Made by a program: the position numbers and the translations under genes
Part shown: positions 48,125 through 58,062 of the stretch, one piece after another
Layout of the letters: the number at the start of each line of letters is the position of its first letter
How positions within the stretch are numbered: the stretch's first letter is position 1
Assembly: GCF_947331435.1 (NCBI RefSeq)
Contig: NZ_CAMZOF010000003.1
Span: 310,001 to 374,000, forward strand
Reading direction: 5' to 3'
Length of the DNA: 64,000 bases
DNA from: Pelagibius sp. Alg239-R121
GTDB taxonomy: Bacteria; Pseudomonadota; Alphaproteobacteria; Kiloniellales; Kiloniellaceae
The notes under the pieces: generated by a model
Told to the model about the DNA's origin: nothing
The model's input: the letters and a program-made list of their open reading frames with translations, nothing else
The model's database searches: none

Positions 48125-49594
48125 TTAACCCCGCGCGAGACCTTCCAGCTGCAGCAGGAAGGTGATCAGCTGTGGTTGGATCCAGCCAAAGCGTTCCTGC
48201 GACCCTGAAACCGCACCCTTTAGTATGCGCGGTAGCGTTCGGGGGACGTCAATGATCCGGGAGCGCAGGTTTCCATCCGCAAGGTAAGCGCAAAGCTGCG
48301 TGAGATATCGCCTGTTGTGTTGTCGATTTGGTTGCGTCGACAAGCTGGAATCGGCATAGGGGATGTCGCGCCATTCGGGATAACTCTTCTCAATGGCTTC
48401 ACGATACACCTGACCGCCGACGAGTATAGGCTCCGGGATCGACATGGAGAACTCAAACAGCTCCTTGTCGAGGAAGGGTGTGTGAACCGTTTCTATGTCA
48501 TGAAGCAATCCAAAGGGAACCGGGGCAACGGCGCGCCGCATCCGTGACCAAAACAAAAAACTGGAAGTCGGGCAGACCTGTTCCGCATGTAGCTTGAGAT
48601 CCTCGACCACTCTGTGGATGGCTTTATCACGGCTTAGGAGTTTGTAGGTTTCTGCACTCAGCGTCTGCGAGAGAGTGGCTTCGGAATCGCCCAGTATGTC
48701 GATGGCAAGTTCGGTAAGCTTGCCGTCGCCGAAGAGTCTTGCGCGCTTGTCGCTGTAGAGATTGCAATCAATATTGATCCCGTCGTAGGAACAGTCGACG
48801 GCGGACGGGAGATACCTTGCCATCGGTACCACCCAGTTGTGTTCAAGCGTCGAGAATCCCATCCGCCTGTTCTTGTCTTTTTCTAGCGCGATGCTCGCCC
48901 ACTCGGCCGGTATCAAACGTTGCTCGATACCCAGGCGCTCAGTGATCAGGGCAGAAACTTTTGCGTCCTCGTTCGCGCGCGGTGGTGGATGCATCGCGGT
49001 CACGCAAAATTCAGGCAGATGGCTCTGACGGGCCAGTTCGAACAGAATGCGCCTGGACTCTTTACCTCCGCTCAAGGGCACTGTGAAACGGTTGCTCTTG
49101 GGTAGTCTGCGCGCAATTGATTGCGCGAACAGCTCATGGATCCCCTCCAGGATCGCTGCAGGCTTGAGATGTTGCGGTGAAGAGCGGAAGGGCGCACTTT
49201 CGATGTTGAGCCTGCCTTCACTCCAGGTCAGACGCGAATTCGGCGCTAAACAACGAATACTCTTAAACGGGGTGTCCTCGCCGACGAAATTTTGGCGGCG
49301 AATGAAAACGGACAGTCCGACGTCATCGAGCTCTTGAGGCGCACCGCATTCCAACAGGGTCTCAATCGAATCTGAGATGCAGAAGGTATCGCCCTTCTCG
49401 AAGTAGTACAGCGGCACCATGCCGAAGCGGCAATTCGACGCTGTAAGAGTAGCGCCATCCCAGTCCCATTTCGACCAAATGCCGACGCGGATGTTGTCGC
49501 TTCGCCTAACTCTGTGCTCGCGGGCAAAGTGAGGATTGCCTTTAACGCGGTTGCGCCCCGAAGCGAAGTTTAACTGGAAAAACTTAGACGACAC
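48125..49594 (-). CDS. Asparagine-synthetase-like protein lacking the N-terminal catalytic cysteine
   Basis: 489 residues, GTG start. The N-terminal part resembles a class II glutamine amidotransferase domain (GVGLSVFIRRQ-like DDVGLSVFIRRQNF, then FKSIRCLAPNSRLTW), but there is no Met-Cys start, so no glutaminase. The C-terminal synthetase-type domain has the PP-loop VPLSGGKESRRI, where Glu replaces the usual Asp of SGGxDS, and a closing YREAIEKSYPEWRDIPYADS. Such relatives activate carboxylates with ATP in unusual biosyntheses (for example lactam or lasso-peptide formation). It lies between the secretion adaptor and lapG on the same strand; its role there is unknown to me. Confidence 0.78.
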   Translation of the reverse strand: MSSKFFQLNFASGRNRVKGNPHFAREHRVRRSDNIRVGIWSKWDWDGATLTASNCRFGMVPLYYFEKGDTFCISDSIETLLECGAPQELDDVGLSVFIRRQNFVGEDTPFKSIRCLAPNSRLTWSEGRLNIESAPFRSSPQHLKPAAILEGIHELFAQSIARRLPKSNRFTVPLSGGKESRRILFELARQSHLPEFCVTAMHPPPRANEDAKVSALITERLGIEQRLIPAEWASIALEKDKNRRMGFSTLEHNWVVPMARYLPSAVDCSYDGINIDCNLYSDKRARLFGDGKLTELAIDILGDSEATLSQTLSAETYKLLSRDKAIHRVVEDLKLHAEQVCPTSSFLFWSRMRRAVAPVPFGLLHDIETVHTPFLDKELFEFSMSIPEPILVGGQVYREAIEKSYPEWRDIPYADSSLSTQPNRQHNRRYLTQLCAYLADGNLRSRIIDVPRTLPRILKGAVSGSQERFGWIQPQLITFLLQLEGLARG

Positions 49595-49750
49595 TACCGA
49601 ACCTACTGGTCTGCTCCAAGGGCAGAGAGATGAGCCAAATGCGTTGGGGAGCTCAAAGGTTTTGAACTCAAGGCTTTACTCTTAAGGGTACATGTTTGTA
49701 ATCCAGGCGGCGTCATTGCTCAGGACATACATATCGGAAAAAGGAACTGC

Positions 49751-51082
49751 TCAACGCTCCCGCAAAGCCTGGTCACGTGCCTTTAAGATCGGTTTGAGCA
49801 GATAGTCCAACACGGTCTTCTTGCCGGTCAGAATCTCGACGGTAGAGGTCATGCCCGGGATGATCGGCAGTTCGGCGCCGTTGCGTTGGAGCGTGATATC
49901 ACCGGTCCTGAGATAGACCCGATAGAAACTCTCACCCTGGTCATCCTTGATCGTGCCGGCCGATATGGTCTCAAGCTGCGCGTTGAGGCCGCCGTAAATG
50001 GAAAAATCATAGGCGGTAATCTTGATGGTCGCTTCTTGACCAGGGCGCAGGAACGCGATGTCGGACGGGCGGATCTGCGCTTCGATCAAAAGTGTGTCGT
50101 CCAACGGCACGATTTCGATGATGTCTTCCCCTGGACGAATGACGCCGCCAACTGTGTTGTGTTTGACTTCCTTGATGGTGCCACGCACCGGCGAACGAAC
50201 CTCGGTTCGTGTCACCAGATCTTCGCCGGCGGTCAGGGACTGGCTGATCGACTGTGCTTCCGTCCTGGCCTGGCTGAGTTCTTCGGAGACCTGAGCTTTC
50301 GTTGAAAGGACCAATTCGTCGATACGCTGCTGGGCTTCCAGAACCGCGGTCTGCAGGCGCGGCATGCTAAGGCGAATGGTTTTCAGCTCGCCTTCCAGAT
50401 CCGAGACCTGGCGGTCAATTCGGATAAGATCCAACCGCGGACTGATCCCCTTCTTGACCAGGGGGGCTGTGATTCCGCGTTCTTCCTGTGCCAATTTCAG
50501 GCTTCGGCGGAGCTGTTGGCTGCGGCTCTTGGCCTCGGTTATTTCCTGTTCGCGCTGGGACTTCTGCGCCTGCAAAACAGCGATCTGAGCGGTCAGCTGA
50601 CGTTTCCGGTTGTCAAATTGCAGGCGCTGGGTCGAGACCTCTCGGGCCGCATTTTCGATGACATTCTCGGAGAACTCGATTTCTCTGTCTTCCAGCTCGG
50701 CTTCGAGGCGGGCTGACTTCGCCAGCAGGGCAAAGTACTGGCTGCGCGTGTCCTGGAAAGTTGCCCGCGCCGCCGTGTTGTTGATGCGGACCAGAATATC
50801 GCCGGGTTCAACGATGTCGCCTTCACGCACCATGATCCCTGCGAGGATGCCACCCTCGAGATTCTGAATAATCTGGGTCTTGCTGGAGGGAACCACCGTG
50901 CCTTCGCCGCGTGTTACCTCATCCAGAACCGCATGGTTCGCCCAAATGCCGAACACAAGGAAGAACAGAAACGATGTCAGCGTCAGGATATAGGCAAAAG
51001 CACGACCGCGCCGGCGCGCCGCGGCGTGGACGTCGGGCATGAAGAAAAGGTCTTCATCCTTGTAGGGGTCGGAAGTCGACAT
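49751..51082 (-). CDS. Type I secretion membrane fusion protein, HlyD family (LapC-like)
   Basis: Periplasmic adaptor that links the inner-membrane ABC exporter to TolC. 443 residues: short cytoplasmic N-terminus, one membrane segment (RAFAYILTLTSFLFFLVFGI, about 27-46), a lipoyl-like half-motif (VVPSSKTQIIQNLEGGILAG), long coiled coil (about 120-290) and the second half (VRSPVRGTIKEVKHNTVGGV, about 290-315) leading to a beta-barrel domain (PGMTSTVEILTGKKTVLDYL), the HlyD C-terminal signature. It starts 98 bp after the ABC gene, same strand. Confidence 0.93.
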   Translation of the reverse strand: MSTSDPYKDEDLFFMPDVHAAARRRGRAFAYILTLTSFLFFLVFGIWANHAVLDEVTRGEGTVVPSSKTQIIQNLEGGILAGIMVREGDIVEPGDILVRINNTAARATFQDTRSQYFALLAKSARLEAELEDREIEFSENVIENAAREVSTQRLQFDNRKRQLTAQIAVLQAQKSQREQEITEAKSRSQQLRRSLKLAQEERGITAPLVKKGISPRLDLIRIDRQVSDLEGELKTIRLSMPRLQTAVLEAQQRIDELVLSTKAQVSEELSQARTEAQSISQSLTAGEDLVTRTEVRSPVRGTIKEVKHNTVGGVIRPGEDIIEIVPLDDTLLIEAQIRPSDIAFLRPGQEATIKITAYDFSIYGGLNAQLETISAGTIKDDQGESFYRVYLRTGDITLQRNGAELPIIPGMTSTVEILTGKKTVLDYLLKPILKARDQALRER

Positions 51083-51180
51083 GCGTCCTAATTCCTCACT
51101 GACTCTCTCGGTGCAACTGACCGTGAATCACTAGCATCTGATTTTCCCATTGCACTCCGATGTACTGCCACCTGCACACG

Positions 51181-53628
51181 TCAATTCGCACCGGCACGAA
51201 TGCGCCCCTGCTTCAAGGCTTCTAGGACTTCTTCCTTTTTGCCGTCAGCGACGATCTTGCCGTTGTCCAGGATGATCAGACGGTCCACGAGGCTGAGCAG
51301 CGAACTGCGGTGGGTTACAAGCAAAAGGGTCTTGCCGACCATCGCTTTGCCCAGGCGGTTTTTGAACATCGCCTCAGTCGAGTTGTCCATACCGCTGGTC
51401 GGCTCATCCATCAAAATGATCGGTGGATCGAGCAATAGAGAGCGCGCGATGACGACCGCCTGCCGCTGTCCGCCCGACAACGCCATGCCGCGCTCGCCCA
51501 CCTGTAGATCAAATCCATGCGGATGAGCTCGAAGAAAGTCGCTGACGCCTGCGACGGCAGCGGCTCGCAGAATGGTCTTGTCGTCGACATGCGGTGCGCC
51601 GAAGGAGATGTTTTCGCGCACCGAACCGAAGAAGAGATAGTTGTCCTGTGAGACATAACCGATATTACGGCGCAAATCCGCTGGATCGATTTGACGCAGA
51701 TCAGTGCCATCCATCAAAACCGAGCCTTCGGTCGGTTCGTAAAGGCCGAGCAAAAGGCGCGCGATGGTGCTCTTGCCTGACCCGATCCGCCCCAAGATGC
51801 CGATTTTCTCACCGGGCTTCACCTTGAAGCTGAGGTTGTCGAGGGCCAGGGGTTCCTGGTTCGGGTAGTTGAAATTGATCTTCTTGAATTCGATCTCACC
51901 GCTCAGGCGCGGCCGATGCAGGAAGGTTTTGTCCTGGTCGCGCTCGACAGGCGATTTCATCAGGGTGTCCAGCGACTTCAATGCGACCCGCGACTGCTGG
52001 AGCCGGGTCAGCATGCCTGCAATGGCGCCGAGCGGAGCCAGCGCACGGCCCGTGAGCATGGTCGAGGCCACCAGGGCGCCCATGGTGATTTCACCTTCGG
52101 AAATAAGATGAACGCCGTAGATCACGACGATAACCGTCACCAGTTGGATTGTGACCTGGGCGAAGGTCGTTGCGATGCCCGAGAGGAACCTTGCTTTGCC
52201 CGATGACTCCGCAGTCAGGCCGACAAAGCGTTCCCAGGAACGCTGCACCCGGCCCTCGGCGGCGGTTGCCTTGATGGTCTCCAGACCATCGATGGTCTCA
52301 ACGAGCAAAGCGTGCTTCTGGCTCGACTCCCGATGCGTCTTTTCTATGACTTTCCGCAAAGGTATCTGCAGACAGACACCCACAAAAATCACGATCGGTA
52401 CGGCAATCAGAGGGATCAGGGCAATCGGACCCGACACCAGGAAAATGACACCGAGGAACAGAAAGATGAAAGGCAGGTCGACAAAGGCGACCAGTGTTCC
52501 TGAGGTGAAAAACTCTCGCAGGCTCTCGAATTCGCGAAGATTGTTTGCCATTGCGCCGGTCGAGGGCGGTTTACTGGAGAGCTTCATGGACATCAGCTGC
52601 TCAAGCAACCTGCTGGCGATAATGACGTCTGCATTTTTGCCGGCAATATCGACGAAGTAAGTGCGCATGTTGCGCATAACGAACTCGAACAGGAACACCG
52701 TGCAAACGCCGAGGGCCAGAACCCAAAGCGTCTCAATAGCGTTGTTCGGTACGACGCGGTCGTAGACGTTCATGATGAACAGTGGGCTCGCGATCGCGAA
52801 GCAGTTGATCATGATCGAGGCCAGCGCCACGTGACTGTAGATCGGCCAGAACTTTGCCAGCGTGCCCCAGAACCAGGCTGTCGGCTGCTTGAGTCGGATG
52901 TCCAAGGCGCGATCGTCGAACTTGAACTCGGGCCGTGCAAAGATCGCGTAGCCGAGGTACTGCTCCTCCAGTTCCTCGATGTCGATGGTCTTGGTGCCGC
53001 CACCGCCCTCGGGCACCATAATTTCAGCAGACTGCTTGCCCTTGATCTGGGTGAGAACACAAGCCCCACTGCCTTTCAGCAGCAGAATACAGGGCAGGGT
53101 CACCTGCTGTATGGATTTTAGTTTGGGCCGGCGGACGACGCGCGCCGTAAGCCCGGCGCGTTCGGCGGCCCGGACTGCCAGCTCAGGAGTGAATCGCTGT
53201 TCGGCGTGCGGGAGTCCGGCCTTAAGAGCTTCCGCCGAAATCGGGCGCTGCAGCAGGGTGGCGAGGAAAGTGACGCATTGTACGAGCGGGTCTTCGAAGT
53301 CGACCATCGAGGGGGCAACATGCCACTCGGACTTAGCCGCTTCCAAGAGGTCCTCCGGTTGCAGCGGGCTTGTTGCTTTCTCGGCTTCCGGCTGCTGCGC
53401 GCTCCCCGATTCAGTGTTCAGCGGAGTCCCTGTCGATGCAGGCGCTGAATCCGTTGCGGATTGCGGTGCAGTGCCGGATCCAGGCTGGGGTGTCGACTCA
53501 GGTGCTGGCTCGGTCGTCGCGGCTTGTGGAGACTGACTTGCTTGCTGTTGCGGGGATGCGGAAGCTGTCCTCGCCCCGACGCTGTAATCGCGAGGTGCCA
53601 TCGTGCTCTTGTGGTCTCCTGCAGTCAT
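51181..53628 (-). CDS. Type I secretion ABC transporter (LapB/HlyB-like) with C39-like domain
   Basis: Inner-membrane exporter ATPase, 815 residues. A long Gln/Ser/Pro/Ala-rich N-terminus (about 1-95) precedes a C39-like domain (about 105-235, DPLVQCVTFLATLLQRPIS); the catalytic layout of true C39 peptidases is not obvious, so it is likely a substrate-docking domain as in HlyB. A six-helix membrane part (about 270-570) includes FIMNVYDRVVPNNAIETLWV. The ATPase has Walker A GRIGSGKSTIARLLLG, signature LSGGQRQAVVIAR and Walker B PPIILMDEPTSGMD. The Gln-rich N-tail is unusual. It heads the minus-strand cluster; expected substrate is the giant RTX adhesin. Confidence 0.93.
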   Translation of the reverse strand: MTAGDHKSTMAPRDYSVGARTASASPQQQASQSPQAATTEPAPESTPQPGSGTAPQSATDSAPASTGTPLNTESGSAQQPEAEKATSPLQPEDLLEAAKSEWHVAPSMVDFEDPLVQCVTFLATLLQRPISAEALKAGLPHAEQRFTPELAVRAAERAGLTARVVRRPKLKSIQQVTLPCILLLKGSGACVLTQIKGKQSAEIMVPEGGGGTKTIDIEELEEQYLGYAIFARPEFKFDDRALDIRLKQPTAWFWGTLAKFWPIYSHVALASIMINCFAIASPLFIMNVYDRVVPNNAIETLWVLALGVCTVFLFEFVMRNMRTYFVDIAGKNADVIIASRLLEQLMSMKLSSKPPSTGAMANNLREFESLREFFTSGTLVAFVDLPFIFLFLGVIFLVSGPIALIPLIAVPIVIFVGVCLQIPLRKVIEKTHRESSQKHALLVETIDGLETIKATAAEGRVQRSWERFVGLTAESSGKARFLSGIATTFAQVTIQLVTVIVVIYGVHLISEGEITMGALVASTMLTGRALAPLGAIAGMLTRLQQSRVALKSLDTLMKSPVERDQDKTFLHRPRLSGEIEFKKINFNYPNQEPLALDNLSFKVKPGEKIGILGRIGSGKSTIARLLLGLYEPTEGSVLMDGTDLRQIDPADLRRNIGYVSQDNYLFFGSVRENISFGAPHVDDKTILRAAAVAGVSDFLRAHPHGFDLQVGERGMALSGGQRQAVVIARSLLLDPPIILMDEPTSGMDNSTEAMFKNRLGKAMVGKTLLLVTHRSSLLSLVDRLIILDNGKIVADGKKEEVLEALKQGRIRAGAN

Positions 53629-53896
53629 TGCGACCGGATTTGTTCCGTAACCGGATTGTCATTGTCTCGCACCGGCTCAACCGACGCATGGAAATTACGA
53701 CGGCAATAATCCATCACTAGGTGCTTCCCATTGGTTAATGCCTCTCAAAAGATGGCATTGAATCTACACATTATGGTTAACGCAGTGTGAAAGGGCACGA
53801 AAAATACTTTTCTGCGGATTGCCTGACGACATGGGGGCGGTGGCGGCAGTGAATTTCACTCTGCCGCCACCTAAGCCGTGGGGAGCAGGCCTCAGA

Positions 53897-56800
53897 TCAA
53901 GCCAAGCCGAGTTTTTCCTTCGCAAAATCCGTTACTGCGCCATAGTCGGTCTTGCCGCTGCCGAGCAGAGGAATCTCAGTAATCTCGTGCAGGAGCCGCG
54001 GTAACTGGATCTCTGCCCAGCCCTTGGTTTTCCCATGCGCTTGCAGCTCCGATGGCTCGGCCTTTTCACGAGTCGTCAGAAGAACGATCTGTTCACCCTT
54101 TTTGGGGTCGGGCAGGGCGGCGGCAACATGTTGCTCGTCGGGCCAGAGTTCTGCAGCCAGAGCCTCAATCGCCGTCAGACTGACCATTTCGCCGCCGATC
54201 TTGGCGAAGCGTTTAGCGCGACCTGCAATGGTAACGAAGCCCTGGTCATCCAGCTTGCAGATATCACCGGTGTCGTACCAGCCGGTCTCGAGCGGTTGCA
54301 GCACCGCCGGCTTGTCGGCCTTTAGATATCCGCGCATGACATTGGGGCCACGGACGAAGAGCCGCCCGGCTTCCGGATCCTCAAGGCCGGGTACCGGCTC
54401 CAGGCGCGACTCTAGCCCGGGCAGGAGACGTCCGACCGTTCCGGGTTTGAAGTGCATGGGCGTGTTGACGGCCAAAACCGGAGCACATTCCGTCGCGCCG
54501 TAGCCTTCAAAAATGCGCAGGCCGAAGCGCTCAGCCCAAATGCGCCGGGTTTCATCCTTCACACGCTCTGCGCCGGCAAAGACGTACCGTAGGGAATAAA
54601 AGTCGTAACTATCAGCCTTGGCATAGGCCTGCAAAAAAGTGTCGGTCGCAAACAGGATCGTCGCGTTGCTGTGATAGATCATCTCCGGAATCACTTTGAA
54701 GTGCAGGGGCGAGGGATAGAGAAAGCTCGGGACCCCGGAAAGCAGAGGCAGGATCAAGCCACCGGTCAATCCGAAGGAATGAAACAGCGGCAGGGGATTG
54801 AAGACCTTGTCGACCGGATTAAAGTCCAGCACGGATGCGACTTGCCTGCAATTTGAGACGACGTTGCGGTGACTGAGGGCGACACCTTTGGGCAGCCCCT
54901 CCGAGCCGGAGGTGAAGAGGATGACAGCTGTATCGTCTGGACTTATCCCACGGCGCCGGTGCAGCGCAGCGGCGAATGGACGTTTTGCCAGAGCGGACAG
55001 GCGATCGAATGTCGTAATCTTGTCTCTGACGTCTTCCAGGTAGATGAGTTCGACGTGAGCAGCGAGCGCTTCTTCCAGCGCGGTCAGCTTGCCGAGCTCA
55101 ATGAAGCGGCGCGAAGTAATCACCTGCTTGATGTCCGCGGCCTTGATTGCTGCCTGGATTGATGCAGCGCCGGCTGTGAAGTTCAGCATGGCCGGGATTC
55201 TTCCCGTTCCTGAGAGACCCAGAAGCGTGATCACGCTGCCCACTGTATTGGGTAGGAGCAGCCCGACGGGAATTTCGGATGGCAGACGTTTTTCCAACGC
55301 TCGCCCCACGGCAAGACTGGCGGTGAGCAGGCCATCGTATGTGAAGGGCTTCTGCTCGACATCCCGTAGGATCTCGCTCTTTCGGCCATGGGCAAGCCTG
55401 GCGTCCAGAAAGGCGTCAAAGAGAGTTTGCGGGGTGTCCGAAGTCTCGAACATCATTTCAGACATGACGTCGTAGAGCTTTTGCGCCACGTTCTTGCGTC
55501 GCATCCGACCTGATAATCCCTCGTCACCATGGAATTCCCGGGGCTCCAGGACCGTCACCGTGATTTGCGGGAACCAGCGTTGGTGCACTTTACCTTTCAG
55601 ATAGGTCAATCGGCTGTGCTGGACGCCATCCAAACGGATTGGAACGATGGGGGCATCCGCTTTGTCGGCGATCATGCCCGGCCCTTCGTATATCTTCATC
55701 AAGGCGCCGGTCTGGGTCAGCCGGCCTTCCGGGAAGATGACACAGCGCTTACCCTTGGCGACTTCCTTGATCAGGGATTTGGTCGCCATTGGGTTGGTTG
55801 GGTCCATCGGGAAGGCTTCGACCAGCGAAAGGAACAACCGCACCCACCATTTCTTGGCCTGCTCGGTGTCCACCGCGAAAACCAGCTGTCCAGGCAGGAA
55901 GGCCGCGAGCAGGAGGCCGTCCAGATAGGACACATGGTTGGCTACGATCACGGCCTTGTCGCCGACTTTCTGCAGGTTCTCGACATCGCGGATCCTGACC
56001 TTGAACAAAACCCGCAAGATGGCCGCGGCCGTGGTTTTGAAGAGCTCCTGAGGCAACAGCTTGCAGATGTAGACAGCTGCGATTGCACTGCCGACCGCAA
56101 TCGCCAGGAAAATTTCGATGATTGTCGCGCCGATTGCGAGTGCGCCCGCAGTCAAACCCGCGGCCACGACAATGAAGAGCGCATTCAGAATGTTGTTGGC
56201 GGCGATGTTACGCGAACGGTGCGCGTCCTCGGACCGGCTCTGCAAGATGGTGTAGAGCGGAACGACGAAGAGGCCGCCGAACATCGCCAGGAGAGTGAGA
56301 TCGATCAGAAAACGCCAGTTGTGCCAATCGACCAGAAAGCTTGTTGCGGTATAGGTCACATCCGGCATTGTCACTGAACTGGCCGCAATGGCGAGATCGA
56401 GCGAGAAGACAGCGATCCCGAGGGCACCGAAGGGCACATACTTGGCACTGACTTCGCCCTTCAACAGCTTGCTGCAGAGCATCGACCCGGTCGCGATGCC
56501 GATCGTAAAGGTGGCGAGCAGGAGGGTTACGACTGTTTCATCACCGCCGATAATGTTTTTGGTCAACCCAAGAAACTGGGTCAGATAGGTTGCCCCCACG
56601 GCCCAGAACCAGGAGATGCCGAGGATCGAGAGGAAAACGGAACGGTTCCCGGCTGCATGCCGCAACACCCGTCGGGTCTGCCCGAACAACAGTGCATTTC
56701 CTTTACCCGCTTCCTGAATTTCGGTTGATGGGGTGGGCACGGCAGGCATGGCCGTTTTGGGAATAGCCCAACTCGCAGCCAGTCCCAGAACCGCGCAGAT

Positions 56801-57349
56801 CAGAAGTCCCGCACTCACCAGGCTACGCCCCGCTTCAGCCTCGATCAGCAGGCCGCCGGCAATGGTCCCGGCCAGGATGGCAAGAAAGGTTCCGCCTTCA
56901 ACCAGTGCGTTGGCATTCAATAGCTCATCAGGCTTCATCAGCTCAGGCAGGGCCGAGTATTTCACCGGTCCGAAAAAGGATGATTGCGTTCCCATGAGGA
57001 ACAACGTGGCGAGGAGCACCGTAACGTCGCCACTGAAAAAACCATAAGCCGCAAGTCCCATGATGGGAATTTCCATCGTCTTGATCAGACGCATGAGCCT
57101 GGTCTTCGACATGCGGTCGGCTATGTTGCCCGCCCATGCCGAGAAGAGGAAAAACGGCAAGATGAAAAGGCCTGTCGCCACGTTGACCAGGATTTCACCT
57201 TGGCCGTTCGTGTTGTCAGCCAGCTGAAAAATGATCAGGAAGGCCGCTGCGTTCTTAAAGAGATTGTCGTTCAGGGCGCCCAGGAACTGGGTTGCGAAAT
57301 AGGGCAAAAAGCGTTTGGTCTTCAGAAGAAACATCGGGCCGTTGGACAT
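53897..57349 (-). CDS. Fused lysophospholipid transporter (LplT) - acyltransferase - acyl-ACP synthetase (Aas)
   Basis: Lysophospholipid uptake and re-acylation protein of 1150 residues. Residues about 1-410 form an MFS transporter of LplT type (YFATQFLGALNDNLFKNAAA at the start). About 430-620 is a PlsC-type acyltransferase with HX4D in NHVSYLDGLLLAAF and the FPEGR motif in CVIFPEGRLTQTG. About 650-1150 is an AMP-forming acyl-ACP synthetase (VILFTSGSEGLPKGVALSHR; GYGATECAPVLAVN; GWYDTGDICKLDDQGF). In E. coli LplT and Aas are separate neighbouring genes (397 and 719 residues); the fusion is their sum and is known in other proteobacteria. A TetR gene lies 86 bp upstream, same strand. Confidence 0.93.
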   Translation of the reverse strand: MSNGPMFLLKTKRFLPYFATQFLGALNDNLFKNAAAFLIIFQLADNTNGQGEILVNVATGLFILPFFLFSAWAGNIADRMSKTRLMRLIKTMEIPIMGLAAYGFFSGDVTVLLATLFLMGTQSSFFGPVKYSALPELMKPDELLNANALVEGGTFLAILAGTIAGGLLIEAEAGRSLVSAGLLICAVLGLAASWAIPKTAMPAVPTPSTEIQEAGKGNALLFGQTRRVLRHAAGNRSVFLSILGISWFWAVGATYLTQFLGLTKNIIGGDETVVTLLLATFTIGIATGSMLCSKLLKGEVSAKYVPFGALGIAVFSLDLAIAASSVTMPDVTYTATSFLVDWHNWRFLIDLTLLAMFGGLFVVPLYTILQSRSEDAHRSRNIAANNILNALFIVVAAGLTAGALAIGATIIEIFLAIAVGSAIAAVYICKLLPQELFKTTAAAILRVLFKVRIRDVENLQKVGDKAVIVANHVSYLDGLLLAAFLPGQLVFAVDTEQAKKWWVRLFLSLVEAFPMDPTNPMATKSLIKEVAKGKRCVIFPEGRLTQTGALMKIYEGPGMIADKADAPIVPIRLDGVQHSRLTYLKGKVHQRWFPQITVTVLEPREFHGDEGLSGRMRRKNVAQKLYDVMSEMMFETSDTPQTLFDAFLDARLAHGRKSEILRDVEQKPFTYDGLLTASLAVGRALEKRLPSEIPVGLLLPNTVGSVITLLGLSGTGRIPAMLNFTAGAASIQAAIKAADIKQVITSRRFIELGKLTALEEALAAHVELIYLEDVRDKITTFDRLSALAKRPFAAALHRRRGISPDDTAVILFTSGSEGLPKGVALSHRNVVSNCRQVASVLDFNPVDKVFNPLPLFHSFGLTGGLILPLLSGVPSFLYPSPLHFKVIPEMIYHSNATILFATDTFLQAYAKADSYDFYSLRYVFAGAERVKDETRRIWAERFGLRIFEGYGATECAPVLAVNTPMHFKPGTVGRLLPGLESRLEPVPGLEDPEAGRLFVRGPNVMRGYLKADKPAVLQPLETGWYDTGDICKLDDQGFVTIAGRAKRFAKIGGEMVSLTAIEALAAELWPDEQHVAAALPDPKKGEQIVLLTTREKAEPSELQAHGKTKGWAEIQLPRLLHEITEIPLLGSGKTDYGAVTDFAKEKLGLA

Positions 57350-57435
57350 AATCGGCTCCCTAGAATTTTTGTATCAAATGAAACTTTTTGAGAAATTGAC
57401 GGGCTTTCGCCCTGTGTGCACCGGCGGAACGCTGA

Positions 57436-58032
57436 TTACGGACCCCCGCTCCGGTCCCCACAATTGCTTCCAAGGCAGGCTAATGCTGTTTCCACAAGGT
57501 CTTCCATGATCGAGGACATCGATGTTTCGAGACGTCCATATATCATGAAGACCGGCGGCTGCGTGATCAGACCCATAATGAACGCCGTCATCAGATTGGG
57601 ATCGGATTTACGGAATACGCCGGCCCCTACGCCCTCCGATATGATGCCGTAGAGTACCGATACCGGAGTTTTCCGGCCTTGCCCGCTATAGGGCAGGGCC
57701 TGATGCTGGGTGAGCAGCAGGAAGCGAAAACGCTCGGGCGCCTCATCATAGAGCCTGCATACATCCCGCAAGATGACGGAGAGCTTCTCCCGCGGACAGC
57801 TTTCCCGACCGGCAAGGGTGTCCCAGCGTTCGGCAAGGACGCTGTAGTGTTTATCGAACAGCACTTTGACCATCTCATCCTTGCTCGGGAAATGCCGATA
57901 TAGGCTGCCTTCGGCAACACCCGCGCCCGCCGCCAGGTCGCGGGTCGAGGTTTGCTGAATACCCTGTTCGGCGAACAGGCGTATGGCGGCATCTTCAATC
58001 TTCGCCCTTGTTGCGTCCGATCTGCTGTTCAT
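57436..58032 (-). CDS. TetR/AcrR family transcription regulator
   Basis: 198-residue repressor. N-terminal helix-turn-helix at about residues 8-55: ATRAKIEDAAIRLFAEQGIQ, TSTRDLAAGAGVAEGSLYRH and FPSKDEMVKVLFDKHY; the rest is an all-helical ligand domain. A much longer frame exists upstream, but ATG 58032 (MNSRSDATRAK) is the natural start: the family fold begins there, and the upstream extension would swallow the operator palindrome. Probably represses itself and the downstream phospholipid-repair gene. Confidence 0.9.
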   Translation of the reverse strand: MNSRSDATRAKIEDAAIRLFAEQGIQQTSTRDLAAGAGVAEGSLYRHFPSKDEMVKVLFDKHYSVLAERWDTLAGRESCPREKLSVILRDVCRLYDEAPERFRFLLLTQHQALPYSGQGRKTPVSVLYGIISEGVGAGVFRKSDPNLMTAFIMGLITQPPVFMIYGRLETSMSSIMEDLVETALACLGSNCGDRSGGP

Positions 58033-58048
58033 CGCATTTCCGATAATG

Positions 58049-58062
58049 AGTGAGCGCTCACT
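58049..58062. promoter_or_regulatory. TetR-type operator palindrome
   Basis: AGTGAGCGCTCACT is a perfect 14-bp palindrome (58049-58062), 17-30 bp before the TetR ATG. It matches the common TetR operator form (TGAnCGnTCA-like), placed to block this promoter. Confidence 0.8.
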
